A DNA stretch of 64,000 nt from SIG673 sp045653945 (GCA_045653945.1 JAZOML010000066.1:1-64000); one strand, 5' to 3'. Counted from the stretch's first letter, positions 52,012 to 61,933 are shown. Translations and numbers: made by a program. The notes: generated by a model from the sequence alone, not told the origin.

Positions 52012-54525
52012 TTAATAAAGTGATTTGATGTGCCAAATGTTGTCCGCATAATCACGGATAGAACGGTCAGCCGCAAAGAAGCCTGCCGCCGCGATGTTGT
52101 GTAGTGCCTTTCTGTTCCAAAGCTCGCGGTTTGCGTAATCCTCAAGCATAACCTCGTGAGTTTTGAAGTAGGACTCAAAGTCTGCAAGACACATATACGG
52201 GTCGGCAACGCCGCCGTTACCTATAATAAGGTAATGGAGCATGTCCGCAAATGACATACCGTTAAATCCGACGGAAAGAGCGTCAACCGCATCGTGAATA
52301 CGGCTATCGGTACGGTAATAATCTGATGCGTGGTAGCCTCTCTTCCAAAGCTCATCAACCTCGCCCGCAGTAAGACCGAAGATGTAAATATCGTCATCTC
52401 CGAGAAGCTGATGCATCTCAACGTTTGCGCCATCAAGCGTACCGCAGGTAAGAGCGCCGTTTATCATAAACTTCATATTTGAAGTACCGGACGCCTCTTT
52501 TCCCGCAAGAGAAATCTGCTCGCTTATATCCGCCGAGGGAATAAGCACCTCAGCCATAGATACGTTGTAGTCCTCCATAAAGACAACACGTATCTTTTCT
52601 CTTATTTTTGGGTTCTTTTCAATTTCGGCTGAAATTGCCCAAATAAGTTGAATAATACGCTTAGCCATATCGTAACCGGGGGCAGCCTTTGCACCGAAAA
52701 TAAAGGTTTGAGGCGGAATATCAAGGTCGGGATTCTTTACAAGGTCATTGTAAAGACTGATAACACGAAGCGCATTAAGAAGCTGACGCTTGTATTCGTG
52801 CAAACGCTTTACCTGAATATCAAATACAGAGGAGGGGTCAATAGCAATACCCGTTCTGTTTTTGACGTACTCGGCAAATCTTACCTTGTTGCCATACTTA
52901 ATTTTTTCAAGTCTTTCAAGAACGGCCTTGTCGTTATCATATTTAAGGAAATCCTCAAGCCTTTCGGGATTCTTGCGGTAATCCGTGCCTATGCACTCGT
53001 CAAGCAGAGCGGCAAGTCCGGGGTTGGAGTAGCACAGCCAACGGCGGTGCGCAATACCGTTTGTAACGTTGGTGAACTTGTCGGGATCCTTTTTGCTGAA
53101 ATTGCTGAATACGTCCTTAACAAGAATATCCGAGTGGAGCCTTGAAACACCGTTTACGGTGTGAGAGCCAACAATAGAGAGGTTAGCCATACGAACTCTG
53201 TTGTCGGCAACGATAGCCATTTTGGAAATTCTATCCCAATCTCCGGGGTATAGATTCCAAAGGTCAGCGCAGAATCGACGGTTAATTTCAACGATAATTT
53301 GATGAATTCTTGGCAAACGGAAGCGCATAATATCCTCACGCCACTGCTCAAGAGCCTCAGGCATAACCGTATGGTTAGTGTATGAAAATACTCTCGTTAC
53401 GGTATTCCAAGCTCTTTCCCAAGAATAAGAATAGCTATCCATAAGTATTCTCATAAGCTCGGGAATACAAAGAGTGGGGTGAGTATCGTTTAAGTGGATT
53501 GCAACCTTACTTGCGAAATTGTCAAGTGTGCCGTAAGCGGCAAGGTGGTCGGCAATTATCGACTGAAGCGATGCGGAGCAAAGGAAATACTGCTGATTTA
53601 AGCGAAGCAGCTTACCCTCGTCGTGGTTGTCGGACGGGTAGAGAACCTTTGAGATAATCTCAGTGTTGCTGGATTGCTCCATAGCCTTCATATATTGTCC
53701 CTGTGAGAACAATGACATATTGAAGTTGGTTACGTTGTGCGCTCTCCAAAGACGCAGATAGTTACAAGCCTCGGTATCAGCTCCCGAAATCATAAGGTCG
53801 TAGGGAACAGCTCTTACCTCGTCGCAGTTTTCATAAATTATTTCAAGCCTTCCGTTATCCCATTTTTCACGCATTGTACCGCCGAATTTAACGGTATAAG
53901 CCTTATCGGAACGGGGAACGAGCCAACACTCGCCCGAAGGGAGCCAAGTGTCTGGCAGCTCGACCTGCATACCGTCAACAATTTTTTGACGGAACAGACC
54001 ATACTCATAGCAGATTGAAAATCCCGTTGCGGGATAACCAAGAGTGGTGAGCGAATCCATAAAGCAGGCGGCAAGACGTCCAAGTCCGCCGTTTCCGAGT
54101 CCCGCATCGTTTTCTACGTTATATATTTTGTCAATATCAAAGCCGTAGTCGGAAAGAAGCTCACGGTACTCATCGTCAAGTCCGAGATTGCAAAGATTGG
54201 TTTTGAGTGAACGTCCCACAAGGAACTCCATACACATATAGTAAATGCGTTTTGCGTGAGTTTTCTTGACCAAATTGTGCTGGTCGGCTCTCTTACGCAT
54301 AAGAATATCCTTGACAGAGAGAACAACGGAACGGTAAATCTGCTCCTCGGTTGCCTCACTTGGTAGAACACCGTAGTATCTTTTGAGCTTGGACTCAACT
54401 GCCTCCCTTATGCTTTCCTTGGTCAGCTGCTCAGGTAATACCTTTGTTGCAGTCTTTTTGGCGGGAGCCTTTGCAGTAGTTTTCTTTTTTGTTGTAGTGG
54501 TTGTTGTTTTCTTTGTGGTTGCCAT
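52012..54525 (-). CDS. glgP: Glycogen phosphorylase with Lys/Thr-rich N-terminal tail
   Basis: An 837-residue PLP-dependent phosphorylase releasing glucose-1-phosphate from glycogen. Family motifs: YYMCMEFLVGRSL, GNGGLGRLAACFMDSL, HLNDTHPTL, KRLHEYKRQLLNAL and EASGTSNMKFMINGALT, which includes the PLP-lysine region. Residues 1-28 are a low-complexity tail of K, T, A and P (for example KKKTTAKAPAKKT), resembling a histone-H1-like sequence and absent from typical GlgP. It lies 44 bases after glgA in the operon. Confidence 0.95.
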   Translation of the reverse strand: MATTKKTTTTTTKKKTTAKAPAKKTATKVLPEQLTKESIREAVESKLKRYYGVLPSEATEEQIYRSVVLSVKDILMRKRADQHNLVKKTHAKRIYYMCMEFLVGRSLKTNLCNLGLDDEYRELLSDYGFDIDKIYNVENDAGLGNGGLGRLAACFMDSLTTLGYPATGFSICYEYGLFRQKIVDGMQVELPDTWLPSGECWLVPRSDKAYTVKFGGTMREKWDNGRLEIIYENCDEVRAVPYDLMISGADTEACNYLRLWRAHNVTNFNMSLFSQGQYMKAMEQSSNTEIISKVLYPSDNHDEGKLLRLNQQYFLCSASLQSIIADHLAAYGTLDNFASKVAIHLNDTHPTLCIPELMRILMDSYSYSWERAWNTVTRVFSYTNHTVMPEALEQWREDIMRFRLPRIHQIIVEINRRFCADLWNLYPGDWDRISKMAIVADNRVRMANLSIVGSHTVNGVSRLHSDILVKDVFSNFSKKDPDKFTNVTNGIAHRRWLCYSNPGLAALLDECIGTDYRKNPERLEDFLKYDNDKAVLERLEKIKYGNKVRFAEYVKNRTGIAIDPSSVFDIQVKRLHEYKRQLLNALRVISLYNDLVKNPDLDIPPQTFIFGAKAAPGYDMAKRIIQLIWAISAEIEKNPKIREKIRVVFMEDYNVSMAEVLIPSADISEQISLAGKEASGTSNMKFMINGALTCGTLDGANVEMHQLLGDDDIYIFGLTAGEVDELWKRGYHASDYYRTDSRIHDAVDALSVGFNGMSFADMLHYLIIGNGGVADPYMCLADFESYFKTHEVMLEDYANRELWNRKALHNIAAAGFFAADRSIRDYADNIWHIKSLY

Positions 54526-54569
54526 TTGTTTATTTGGACCTTTCCTTAGAGTTTTACATATGTTTAGTC

Positions 54570-56003
54570 TTAATCGAGGTCAAGAACCTCATTATAAAGT
54601 GCTGTGTATTCGTTTGCTGAAACGTTCCACGAGAAGTCTATCTTCATAATCTTTGAAACGAGAGCTGTCCACTTATCCTTGTAGTCGCGGCAAAGACCGA
54701 CTGCCTTGCGAAGAGTAAATAGCATATCGTGGGCATTGTAGTTTGCGAAGGTGAAGCCGTTTCCATCGCCCGTTTCGTCGTTGTAATACTTGATAGTATC
54801 GTAAAGACCGCCCGTTTCTCTTACTACGGGGACGGTACCGTATCTTGAAGCAATCATTTGTGCAAGACCGCAGGGCTCGCTCTTTGAGGGCATAAGGAAG
54901 ATGTCGGCAGCGCCGTAAATCTTCTTAGAAAGTGCCTTATCGTAAGCAATAATAGCCTTTACCTTGTCGGGATACTTTTCCTCAAGACGTTTAAAGAAAT
55001 TTTCAAATCCGGGGTCGCCTGTGCCGAGAACCACGAGCTGTACGTCATCCTGCAGAAACTCATCGGCAACTCTTGTTACAAGGTCAAGTCCTTTATGGGA
55101 GGTAAGTCTTGTAATCATTGCAACCATAGGAACGTCCTTAACGGGAAGTCCGATTTCTTTTTGAAATGCTATCTTATTCTTAGCTTTTCCGGCAATTGTA
55201 CGGTATTTTGCATACAAATCGGGGTCAGTTAGAGGATTGTAGTAGCTCTGGTCGATACCATTTATAATACCGCAGGTCTTAAATGCATACTGATTTATAA
55301 TATCGTGAAGTCCCGACGAATACTCAGGTGTGCAAATCTGCTTTGCATAGGTGGGGCTGACGGTAGTCAGTCTGTCGCAGCATACGATAGCACCCTTAGT
55401 TAAGTTAATAGCACCGTTGTAGTCAACAATAGACGCATACTCGGGAGCAAGGTCAAAAACGTCGCCAAGAATTGAGTGGTCGTAAACACCCTGATATTCA
55501 ATATTGTGAATAGAGTGAACTACTCTTATCGGTCTGTACGAATAGCTTTCGTTTCTGTAAATTTGCTTTAAGTATATTCCGACAAGAGCCGATTGCCAAT
55601 CGTTGGTGTGCAAAATGTCGGGGAAGAAGTCAATACGGGGAAGCATATCGAGAACCGCTTTTGAAAAGAAAGCGTATCTTTCGCCGTCGTCAAAGCTTCC
55701 GTAAAGCGAAGCTCGGTTGAAATAATACTCATTGTCAATAAAATAATAGGTTACCCCGTTATGGTTTGCCGTATGAATGCCGCAATACTGATTTCTCCAC
55801 GAAAGTCTTACGTTGAAATCGCAAAGATAGTCTATATTTTTGAATTTGTTTTTTATTGAGCTGTAATAGGGGATAACAACTCTTGCATCAATGCCCTTTT
55901 TGCAAAGAGCTGCGGGGAGTGAGCCTATTACGTCTGCAAGTCCGCCCGTCGAGGCAAAGGGAAGAGCCTCCGATGCAACGAACAAAACCTTAAATTTAGC
56001 CAT
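54570..56003 (-). CDS. glgA: Glycogen synthase
   Basis: A 477-residue GT5 enzyme transferring glucose from ADP-glucose to glycogen. The N-terminal loop reads FASTGGLADVIGSLP, with Ser where the classic KTGGL lysine sits. The C-terminal part has TRLTSHKGLDLVTRVADE, VVLGTGDP and MPSKSEPCGLAQMIASRYGTVPVVRETGGL with the catalytic-site glutamate. It follows glgD by 14 bases. Loss of the lysine is seen by eye only and may be a lineage trait. Confidence 0.94.
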   Translation of the reverse strand: MAKFKVLFVASEALPFASTGGLADVIGSLPAALCKKGIDARVVIPYYSSIKNKFKNIDYLCDFNVRLSWRNQYCGIHTANHNGVTYYFIDNEYYFNRASLYGSFDDGERYAFFSKAVLDMLPRIDFFPDILHTNDWQSALVGIYLKQIYRNESYSYRPIRVVHSIHNIEYQGVYDHSILGDVFDLAPEYASIVDYNGAINLTKGAIVCCDRLTTVSPTYAKQICTPEYSSGLHDIINQYAFKTCGIINGIDQSYYNPLTDPDLYAKYRTIAGKAKNKIAFQKEIGLPVKDVPMVAMITRLTSHKGLDLVTRVADEFLQDDVQLVVLGTGDPGFENFFKRLEEKYPDKVKAIIAYDKALSKKIYGAADIFLMPSKSEPCGLAQMIASRYGTVPVVRETGGLYDTIKYYNDETGDGNGFTFANYNAHDMLFTLRKAVGLCRDYKDKWTALVSKIMKIDFSWNVSANEYTALYNEVLDLD

Positions 56004-56017
56004 AATGTTTTCCTTTC

Positions 56018-57151
56018 TTATATCATTCTACCCTTTTCAACGTAGATAGGCATACTTTCGTGTCCGGAGAGTACTCTGCCGTCGCGAATTACTGCGTTCT
56101 TGTCGGTAACGACACAGTTAAGATAAACGTTGTCTGATACAATCGTGTCTTGGAAAAGAATAGAGTTTTTAACCACTGCTCCGTGTCCGATTTTAACACC
56201 TCTGAACAGTATACAGTTGTCAACCTCGCCCTCAATAATGCAACCGTCAGCAATAAGAGAATCGGTTACACAGGACGAGCCAACGTACTTTGTGGGAGCT
56301 GAATTTCTTACCTTTGTAAATATCGGACGTTCCTCAACCGCAAAGAGAGAATTTCTGATTTCCTCGTTGTCGAGAAGCTCCATACTTGTCTGGAAATATT
56401 GTTCAAACGAGGAAATACTTGCGCTGTATCCGGTGTGCTTATATACCTGCATATTGTAGATGCCGATATTTCTGCCGAGTACGTCGTGATTGAAGCTGTC
56501 AAAGCCGTGTGCTATGGCATTTGAAACCTCACGGATAAGCAAATCCTTGTTCATAACCCAAATGTGTAGGCATTCATCGTAGGTCTGACCAACCTCAGGG
56601 CAAATTGTGTAAACGTCAGTTATCTTGTTGTTTTCGTCCGAGTCGATAATTGCATACTTTACATCGTCGGGCTCGGTCTTTGTAACGGTTTTTACAACCA
56701 TTGTAATATCCGCATTTGCGTCGGTATGATATTTAAGCAGAGCGTCCATATCGAGGTTGCAAATAACGTCGCAATCCGAAAGAACAACAAGCTCCTCTTC
56801 TATATGCTGAATAGAGTGGATTACGCTCTTTAGAGCCTCAAGACGGGTATTGTAAAGAGTGTTTGTTGTATTTGCGTAAGCGGTGATATAGGGAGGAAGA
56901 ATTTTAATTCCACCCTTTCTTCTTGCAAGGTCCCAGTCCTTACCTGTACCGATATGGTCCATTAAGGAGTGGTAATTGTAATGCGCGATAACGTTAATGT
57001 TGGTAATACCGCAGTTTACCATATTGGAAAGAGCAAAGTCTATAAGACGGTAACGGCAGGCAAAGGGAATTGACGCCATTGTGCGCTGCTTTGTAAGCTC
57101 GGATATAGAGTTATCGTGCAGATTTGAAAAGATTATTCCTGCTGCGTTCAT
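56018..57151 (-). CDS. glgD: ADP-glucose pyrophosphorylase regulatory subunit-like GlgD
   Basis: A 377-residue GlgC homologue. It lacks the GxGxRL-type nucleotide-binding loop (the N terminus reads AAGIIFSNLHDNSISELTKQR), which is the mark of GlgD, a non-catalytic partner that activates GlgC in Firmicutes. The C-terminal left-handed beta helix is present (VDNCILFRGVKIGHGAVVKNSIL). It is encoded directly after glgC. Confidence 0.93.
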   Translation of the reverse strand: MNAAGIIFSNLHDNSISELTKQRTMASIPFACRYRLIDFALSNMVNCGITNINVIAHYNYHSLMDHIGTGKDWDLARRKGGIKILPPYITAYANTTNTLYNTRLEALKSVIHSIQHIEEELVVLSDCDVICNLDMDALLKYHTDANADITMVVKTVTKTEPDDVKYAIIDSDENNKITDVYTICPEVGQTYDECLHIWVMNKDLLIREVSNAIAHGFDSFNHDVLGRNIGIYNMQVYKHTGYSASISSFEQYFQTSMELLDNEEIRNSLFAVEERPIFTKVRNSAPTKYVGSSCVTDSLIADGCIIEGEVDNCILFRGVKIGHGAVVKNSILFQDTIVSDNVYLNCVVTDKNAVIRDGRVLSGHESMPIYVEKGRMI

Positions 57152-57184
57152 ATTTATATACCGTAATTCCTTTCTGTCGTTATT

Positions 57185-58381
57185 TTAAGACTTGAGAGCA
57201 TCGGCGTTTACCATTGCGCCGACCTCAATTGTGTGCTCGGGGGTAACGGTGAGATTGCATCCGATAACGGTAATACCCTTTGCCGTTTCCTTGCTTTCGC
57301 CTATTTTGACGCCTGCCTTGATGGTAACGCCGCTGTCGATGATTGAATACTCAACGGTAGCGCCGTCCTCAATTGTTGCGCCGGGAAGGATTATACTGTC
57401 AACAACCCTTGCGCCCTTGCCAATCTTGACGGAATTAAATATAACACTGTCTTTAACAAGACCGTTTACCACGCAGCCCTCGGTGATTATTGAATTTTCA
57501 ATAAATGAGGACTTGCCTGCAAAATGCGGTGGGAGTGGATTGTTGCGGAAGAAAATTCTCCAAGAACGGTCGTGAATATTGAACGAGGGTTGAGAGCCGA
57601 GCAGGTCCATATTCGCTTCCCAAAGGCTTTGAATTGTTCCAACGTCCTTCCAATATCCTTCAAAATCGTAAGCGTACATTTTCTCCCCAGCCTTGAGCAT
57701 TTCGGGGATTATGTTCTTACCGAAATCGTTTGAGGAGTCGGGATTTGCCTCGTCGGCAATAAGGTACTTGAAAAGCTCTTTTTTGGTGAAAATATAAATA
57801 CCCATTGAAGCCTTTGTGCTCTTGGGATTCTTGGGCTTTTCCTCGAACTCGAAAATCGAACCGTCGGGATTGGTGTTCATAATACCAAAGCGACTAGCCT
57901 CGGAAAGCGGAACGTCAAGAACCGCAATGGTACACGCAGCACCCATCTTCTTGTGATACTGCAGCATAGCATTATAGTCCATTTTGTAAATATGGTCGCC
58001 CGAAAGAATTATGACGTACTCAGGGTCGTAAAGGTCGATAAAATCCATATTCTGATAAATAGCATTTGCCGTACCCTTGTACCACTCAGAGCTTTTGTGT
58101 CCCTGATAGGGAGGGAGAACACGGACGCCGCCGTAAACACGGTCAAGGTCCCAAGGCTCGCCGTTTCCGATGTACTCATTAAGCACAAGCGGCTGATACT
58201 GCGTAAGAACACCAACGGTGTCAATTCCGGAATTTATGCAGTTTGATAAAGGAAAATCGATTATTCGGTATTTGCCACCGAAAGGAACAGCGGGTTTTGC
58301 GGTTTTTTCTGTCAGTGTGTAAAGACGGCTACCCTGACCGCCTGCGAGTAGCATTGCTACGCATTCTTTTTTCTTTAACAT
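57185..58381 (-). CDS. glgC: Glucose-1-phosphate adenylyltransferase
   Basis: A 398-residue catalytic ADP-glucose pyrophosphorylase: MLLAGGQGSRLYTLTEKTAKPAVPFGGKYRIIDFPLSN, then GTANAIYQNMDFI, ILSGDHIYKMDY and FEEKPKNPKS. The beta-helix C terminus ends in TPEHTIEVGAMVNADAL. It commits glucose-1-phosphate to glycogen. Confidence 0.96.
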   Translation of the reverse strand: MLKKKECVAMLLAGGQGSRLYTLTEKTAKPAVPFGGKYRIIDFPLSNCINSGIDTVGVLTQYQPLVLNEYIGNGEPWDLDRVYGGVRVLPPYQGHKSSEWYKGTANAIYQNMDFIDLYDPEYVIILSGDHIYKMDYNAMLQYHKKMGAACTIAVLDVPLSEASRFGIMNTNPDGSIFEFEEKPKNPKSTKASMGIYIFTKKELFKYLIADEANPDSSNDFGKNIIPEMLKAGEKMYAYDFEGYWKDVGTIQSLWEANMDLLGSQPSFNIHDRSWRIFFRNNPLPPHFAGKSSFIENSIITEGCVVNGLVKDSVIFNSVKIGKGARVVDSIILPGATIEDGATVEYSIIDSGVTIKAGVKIGESKETAKGITVIGCNLTVTPEHTIEVGAMVNADALKS

Positions 58382-58417
58382 AAAACCTCCGATGTATTTA
58401 ATAAATTTTTTTATTGC

Positions 58418-60373
58418 TTAAATTTCAATTTCCTCGTCGCTGCCGGGGGCAAAATATGCCGCCGAAAGAGGAGGGAGTGAAAAGGTTGTTACACCGTTTT
58501 CAAAAATAAGCTCCTGCGGTATTTCCTCGTTACCGCCAAAACGCTTGTCCTCGGTAAAGAACACGCATTTCCACTTTAAATCCTTAACCCTTGAACGTTT
58601 TGAACGGCGGAGCGCCTCATCGCCGCCTGCAATGGCAAGCTTGTAGTTTGCTATATAAGAGCCGGAAAAGTTAAAAATACATATAAGCTTTTCGCCTTTA
58701 GCTCCGATACGCTCATAGGCAAGTAAATTCAGCTCGCTCTCGTCCGCAAGTAGCCACTTGAAGCCGTTCCACGAAAAATCGTCCTGCCAAAGAGCATTGT
58801 TTTCAAGATAGAAATTGTTTAAATTTGCCGTGTAACGCTTTAAATCTCTATGTGTCTGATAGTCAAGCATAAACCACTCAAGCTGATTTTCGTAGTCCCA
58901 CTCACGGAACTGACCGTATTCCGTACCCATAAAGGTAAGCTTTTTGCCGGGGTGCGCCATCTGATGCGCCATAAACAAGCGTATTCCCCTGAACTTATTT
59001 TCATAAGAACCGAATTGCTTATTTATCAGCGAAAGCTTTCCGTGAACAACCTCATCGTGAGAAACGGGAAGAATAAAATTCTCACTGAAAGCGTACATCA
59101 TTGAGAAGTTGAGCTTTGAGTGCTTGTGTTTGCGGAAAATCGGGTCGGTTTGTACGTAATCGTACATATCGTTTGCCCAGCCCATATTCCACTTGAAATT
59201 AAATCCAAGTCCACCGTCATCAGGCGGCGCAGTTATCTTTAAATTAGCCGTTGACTCCTCGGCAATCATAAGCACGTCGGGATGCCTTCCGAGAACCTCG
59301 CTGTTTAACTTTCTAAAGAAGGCAATCGCTTCAAGATTTTTGTTGTCGCCAAAGGTATTTGGTACCCACTTGCCCGGCTCTCTGTCAAAATCAAGATAAA
59401 GCATAGAGGCAACCGCATCAATGCGAAGCCCGTCTATATGATACTTTTCAATCCAAAACAGAGCACTTGATATAAGGAAGGACTGTACCTCGTTTCGCCC
59501 AACGTCAAAATATCTTGTGCCCCAGCTGTCGCTTTCCACTCGGTCATCGCCCTGATACTCATAAAGCCTTGTACCGTCGAACTTATAAAGTCCGTGCTCG
59601 TCCTTTGGAAAATGAGCAGGTACCCAGTCAAGAATTACGCCGATGCCGTTTTTGTGAAGCGTGTCAACGAAATACATAAAATCGGCAGGAGTGCCAAATC
59701 GAGAGGTAGGCGCAAAATATGAGCATACCTGATAACCCCAAGAGCCGTCATACGGATACTCGGTTATCGGCAACAGCTCAACGTGGGTGTATCCCATTTC
59801 CTTGACGTAGGGAACAAGCTGGTCGGCTATTTCCCGATAGTTAAGATAGGCATCGGGATTGTCTACCGTACTCTTTCCGTCCCTTGTACGCCAGGATGCA
59901 AGATGCATTTCATAAATATTGATAGGACAGGCAAACTTGCCCTTGTCCGATACCTTAACCGTCTTTTTGCGGTGGGTAAGCCAATAAGCATCACCCCACT
60001 TGTGAGAGGGAAGTCTTGAAACGACAGTTGCGGTCTTTTCAAGTGTTTGCGATTGAAATGCATAAGGGTCGGCTTTCAGTACAGTTTTGCCGTCCTTTGT
60101 GATAGCATACTTGTAGGTAGAGCCGAGAGGCACCTCGCTTGACGGAAGCTTAATAAACCAAACTCCCATACTCGTTTCCTTAGTGAGTGGGTGGCTTTCT
60201 CTGTTCCAACCGTTGAAATCACCGCAAAGCGTTACAGAGTCGGCATTTGGAGCCCAAACCCTGAAAATTGCCGTTTGACCGACAAAATGAAGCCCAAGGT
60301 ACTTGTATGCAAAATAATTTGTGCCCTGATGAAAAAGGTATGCAGGCAGATTGTCTGTGTTTTGCTTTGCCAA
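58418..60373 (-). CDS. glgB: 1,4-alpha-glucan branching enzyme
   Basis: A 651-residue GH13/CBM48 enzyme introducing alpha-1,6 branches. An N-terminal CBM48 (VGQTAIFRVWAPNADSVTLCGDFNGW) precedes the barrel; catalytic motifs are GLRIDAVASMLYLD (nucleophile), MIAEESTA (acid/base) and PVSHDEVVHGK. I chose TTG 60373, eight bases after GGAGG; the in-frame TTG at 60400 lies upstream of that site. It is the first gene of the glycogen operon. Confidence 0.95.
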   Translation of the reverse strand: MAKQNTDNLPAYLFHQGTNYFAYKYLGLHFVGQTAIFRVWAPNADSVTLCGDFNGWNRESHPLTKETSMGVWFIKLPSSEVPLGSTYKYAITKDGKTVLKADPYAFQSQTLEKTATVVSRLPSHKWGDAYWLTHRKKTVKVSDKGKFACPINIYEMHLASWRTRDGKSTVDNPDAYLNYREIADQLVPYVKEMGYTHVELLPITEYPYDGSWGYQVCSYFAPTSRFGTPADFMYFVDTLHKNGIGVILDWVPAHFPKDEHGLYKFDGTRLYEYQGDDRVESDSWGTRYFDVGRNEVQSFLISSALFWIEKYHIDGLRIDAVASMLYLDFDREPGKWVPNTFGDNKNLEAIAFFRKLNSEVLGRHPDVLMIAEESTANLKITAPPDDGGLGFNFKWNMGWANDMYDYVQTDPIFRKHKHSKLNFSMMYAFSENFILPVSHDEVVHGKLSLINKQFGSYENKFRGIRLFMAHQMAHPGKKLTFMGTEYGQFREWDYENQLEWFMLDYQTHRDLKRYTANLNNFYLENNALWQDDFSWNGFKWLLADESELNLLAYERIGAKGEKLICIFNFSGSYIANYKLAIAGGDEALRRSKRSRVKDLKWKCVFFTEDKRFGGNEEIPQELIFENGVTTFSLPPLSAAYFAPGSDEEIEI

Positions 60374-60432
60374 ATCGTTTTTCCTCCGTAATTTTTGCAA
60401 GAATTACCGCTATTTTATACTTTTATGTTAAT

Positions 60433-60461
60433 ATTATACTCCTATAATATAACCGTGTCAA
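60433..60461 (-). promoter_or_regulatory. Sigma-A promoter of the glycogen operon
   Basis: Minus-strand TTGACA (60456-60461) and TATAAT (60433-60438), 17-base spacer: a perfect consensus pair driving glgB-glgC-glgD-glgA-glgP-GH13. Confidence 0.88.
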
Positions 60462-60548
60462 GAGGTTTTGTTAACAAATACATAGAATATTCGTAAACAA
60501 AATATTCCAAACTGACTTATTGTGGTAAAATATTGTAAAAATATCCGT

Positions 60549-60854
60549 TTAAATTGTGCTTTTTGACGAATAATTTGAAAATACTTCCTTTTTCTTGTTC
60601 AAATACATAGTTTTAGTAGCCTCTCCGCCTCTGATGTGCCTTTCTGCCTTGTTTTTTGCAAGTATTTCGCTAACTGCTGCAAAAAGTGGCGGATTTACAC
60701 TCCTTAGCCTCTTTGAAACGTCCTTGTGCACAGTAGACTTTGATAGCCCGAAATAAGCCGCTGCCCCACGCACAGTATCGCCAGTTGTAATTATGTAACG
60801 TGCAATAATCTCGCACCTGTCATCGCCCTGCCCCCAAAAAACCTTGCCTGCCAC
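60549..60854 (-). CDS. spoIIID: Sporulation transcriptional regulator SpoIIID
   Basis: A 101-residue DNA-binding protein of the mother-cell sporulation programme. The helix-turn-helix reads TTGDTVRGAAAYFGLSKSTVHKDVSKRL, followed by the family block VNPPLFAAVSEILAKNKAERHIRGGEAT. It starts with GTG behind GGAGG. Presence of spoIIID indicates a lineage with an endospore programme. It has no sporulation neighbours here. Confidence 0.94.
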   Translation of the reverse strand: MAGKVFWGQGDDRCEIIARYIITTGDTVRGAAAYFGLSKSTVHKDVSKRLRSVNPPLFAAVSEILAKNKAERHIRGGEATKTMYLNKKKEVFSNYSSKSTI

Positions 60855-60945
60855 CTGTGATAGCCCTCCGAAAATAAAAATTATGCTTTAAACAATAAAT
60901 TTTTACTTCCGTTTTTTAATGTATATGCGGACATAAAGAGATTTA

Positions 60946-60974
60946 TTGACAAAAGGGATAATTTATGTTATAAT
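60946..60974 (+). promoter_or_regulatory. Sigma-A promoter of the PASTA-like protein gene
   Basis: TTGACA (60946-60951) and TATAAT (60969-60974), 17-base spacer, a perfect consensus, 28 bases before the start codon. Confidence 0.87.
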
Positions 60975-61002
60975 TATTTATCTTCAATTTTAGGAGTTTT
61001 AA

Positions 61003-61932
61003 ATGTCTAATTGGGCAAGAGCGAGCTTGTTTAGTGCAGCAAGAAAATGTTTCCCTTGTAAATTCAACAATGGTATAACAACGGAAGTTTTAACATTACT
61101 TGCTGAACACTGTGCTAGAAAAATTAAACGAATAACAAAGGTTGTTGTAAATGGAGCCAGCGTAACGTGTTCGATAGAATCTCAATCAAGATTATCTACT
61201 TGGGATTTTACAGTTGATTTCAATGATTGGGGGCATATATCTTCTGCGTATTGGTACACGTCATCAAACTCGGACTCGTTGATTCCGAAGTGTTTTTCCC
61301 AAGCTTTAGCCGATGAAATTAAAAGTTATTTTATTAGAAACGGCATATATGTTGAAGAATATGGCAAACTTGTTGAAAATAATGGATTTATAGTATCTGA
61401 AGATTTGATTGATATTAATCAAAAAAAGTTAAAGTACATAGGTCAGACTGTTACTACAAATTATTCATCAAACGACTATAAAAAAGAGCATATTTTTGTT
61501 GCAGTGTCGTTGTTATTAAAGGCAGGATTTGTTAGAATAAAAGCAGTGCCGATTAAAGAGGCGACTAAAAGAAACAAAAAACAATTTTTTCAAATTAAAA
61601 GTATAACAATAGATGGTGAAGTATCTTTTGAAAAGGGGAAAAAGTTCCCTAAAAACAGCAAAGTATTGATTAAATATTATTTGAAGAAAAAGATTAAAAT
61701 GCCATATTCCAAAGAAAATTTAATGAATAAAAATTGTCATAATGTTGCAGAGAAAATGAGGGATTTAGGTTTTGTCGAAGTTAAACTTCATCCAATTAAA
61801 GATTTGGTGTGGGGGATTTTAAAAAAGGATGAATCTATCGAAAGCATTTCTATCGGTTATTGCGATATAGAAAAAGGTAAGGAATATGAGTATGATAAAA
61901 GAATAGATATATATTATCACACTTTTAAATAG
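61003..61932 (+). CDS. Hypothetical protein with two PASTA-like modules
   Basis: A 309-residue protein without signal peptide or membrane helix. Residues 1-130 are of unknown type. Residues about 160-235 and 240-309 are two related modules: an alpha helix then GFVRIKAVPIKE or GFVEVKLHPIKD, a turn, SITIDGEVSF or SISIGYCDI, a GKKFP/GKEYE segment and a final strand ending IKYY or IYYHTF. This beta-alpha-beta-beta pattern resembles PASTA domains seen in Clostridia proteins of unknown role. It appears more A+T-rich than its neighbours. Lone gene with its own promoter. Confidence 0.65.
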   Translation: MSNWARASLFSAARKCFPCKFNNGITTEVLTLLAEHCARKIKRITKVVVNGASVTCSIESQSRLSTWDFTVDFNDWGHISSAYWYTSSNSDSLIPKCFSQALADEIKSYFIRNGIYVEEYGKLVENNGFIVSEDLIDINQKKLKYIGQTVTTNYSSNDYKKEHIFVAVSLLLKAGFVRIKAVPIKEATKRNKKQFFQIKSITIDGEVSFEKGKKFPKNSKVLIKYYLKKKIKMPYSKENLMNKNCHNVAEKMRDLGFVEVKLHPIKDLVWGILKKDESIESISIGYCDIEKGKEYEYDKRIDIYYHTFK

Positions 61933-61933
61933 A

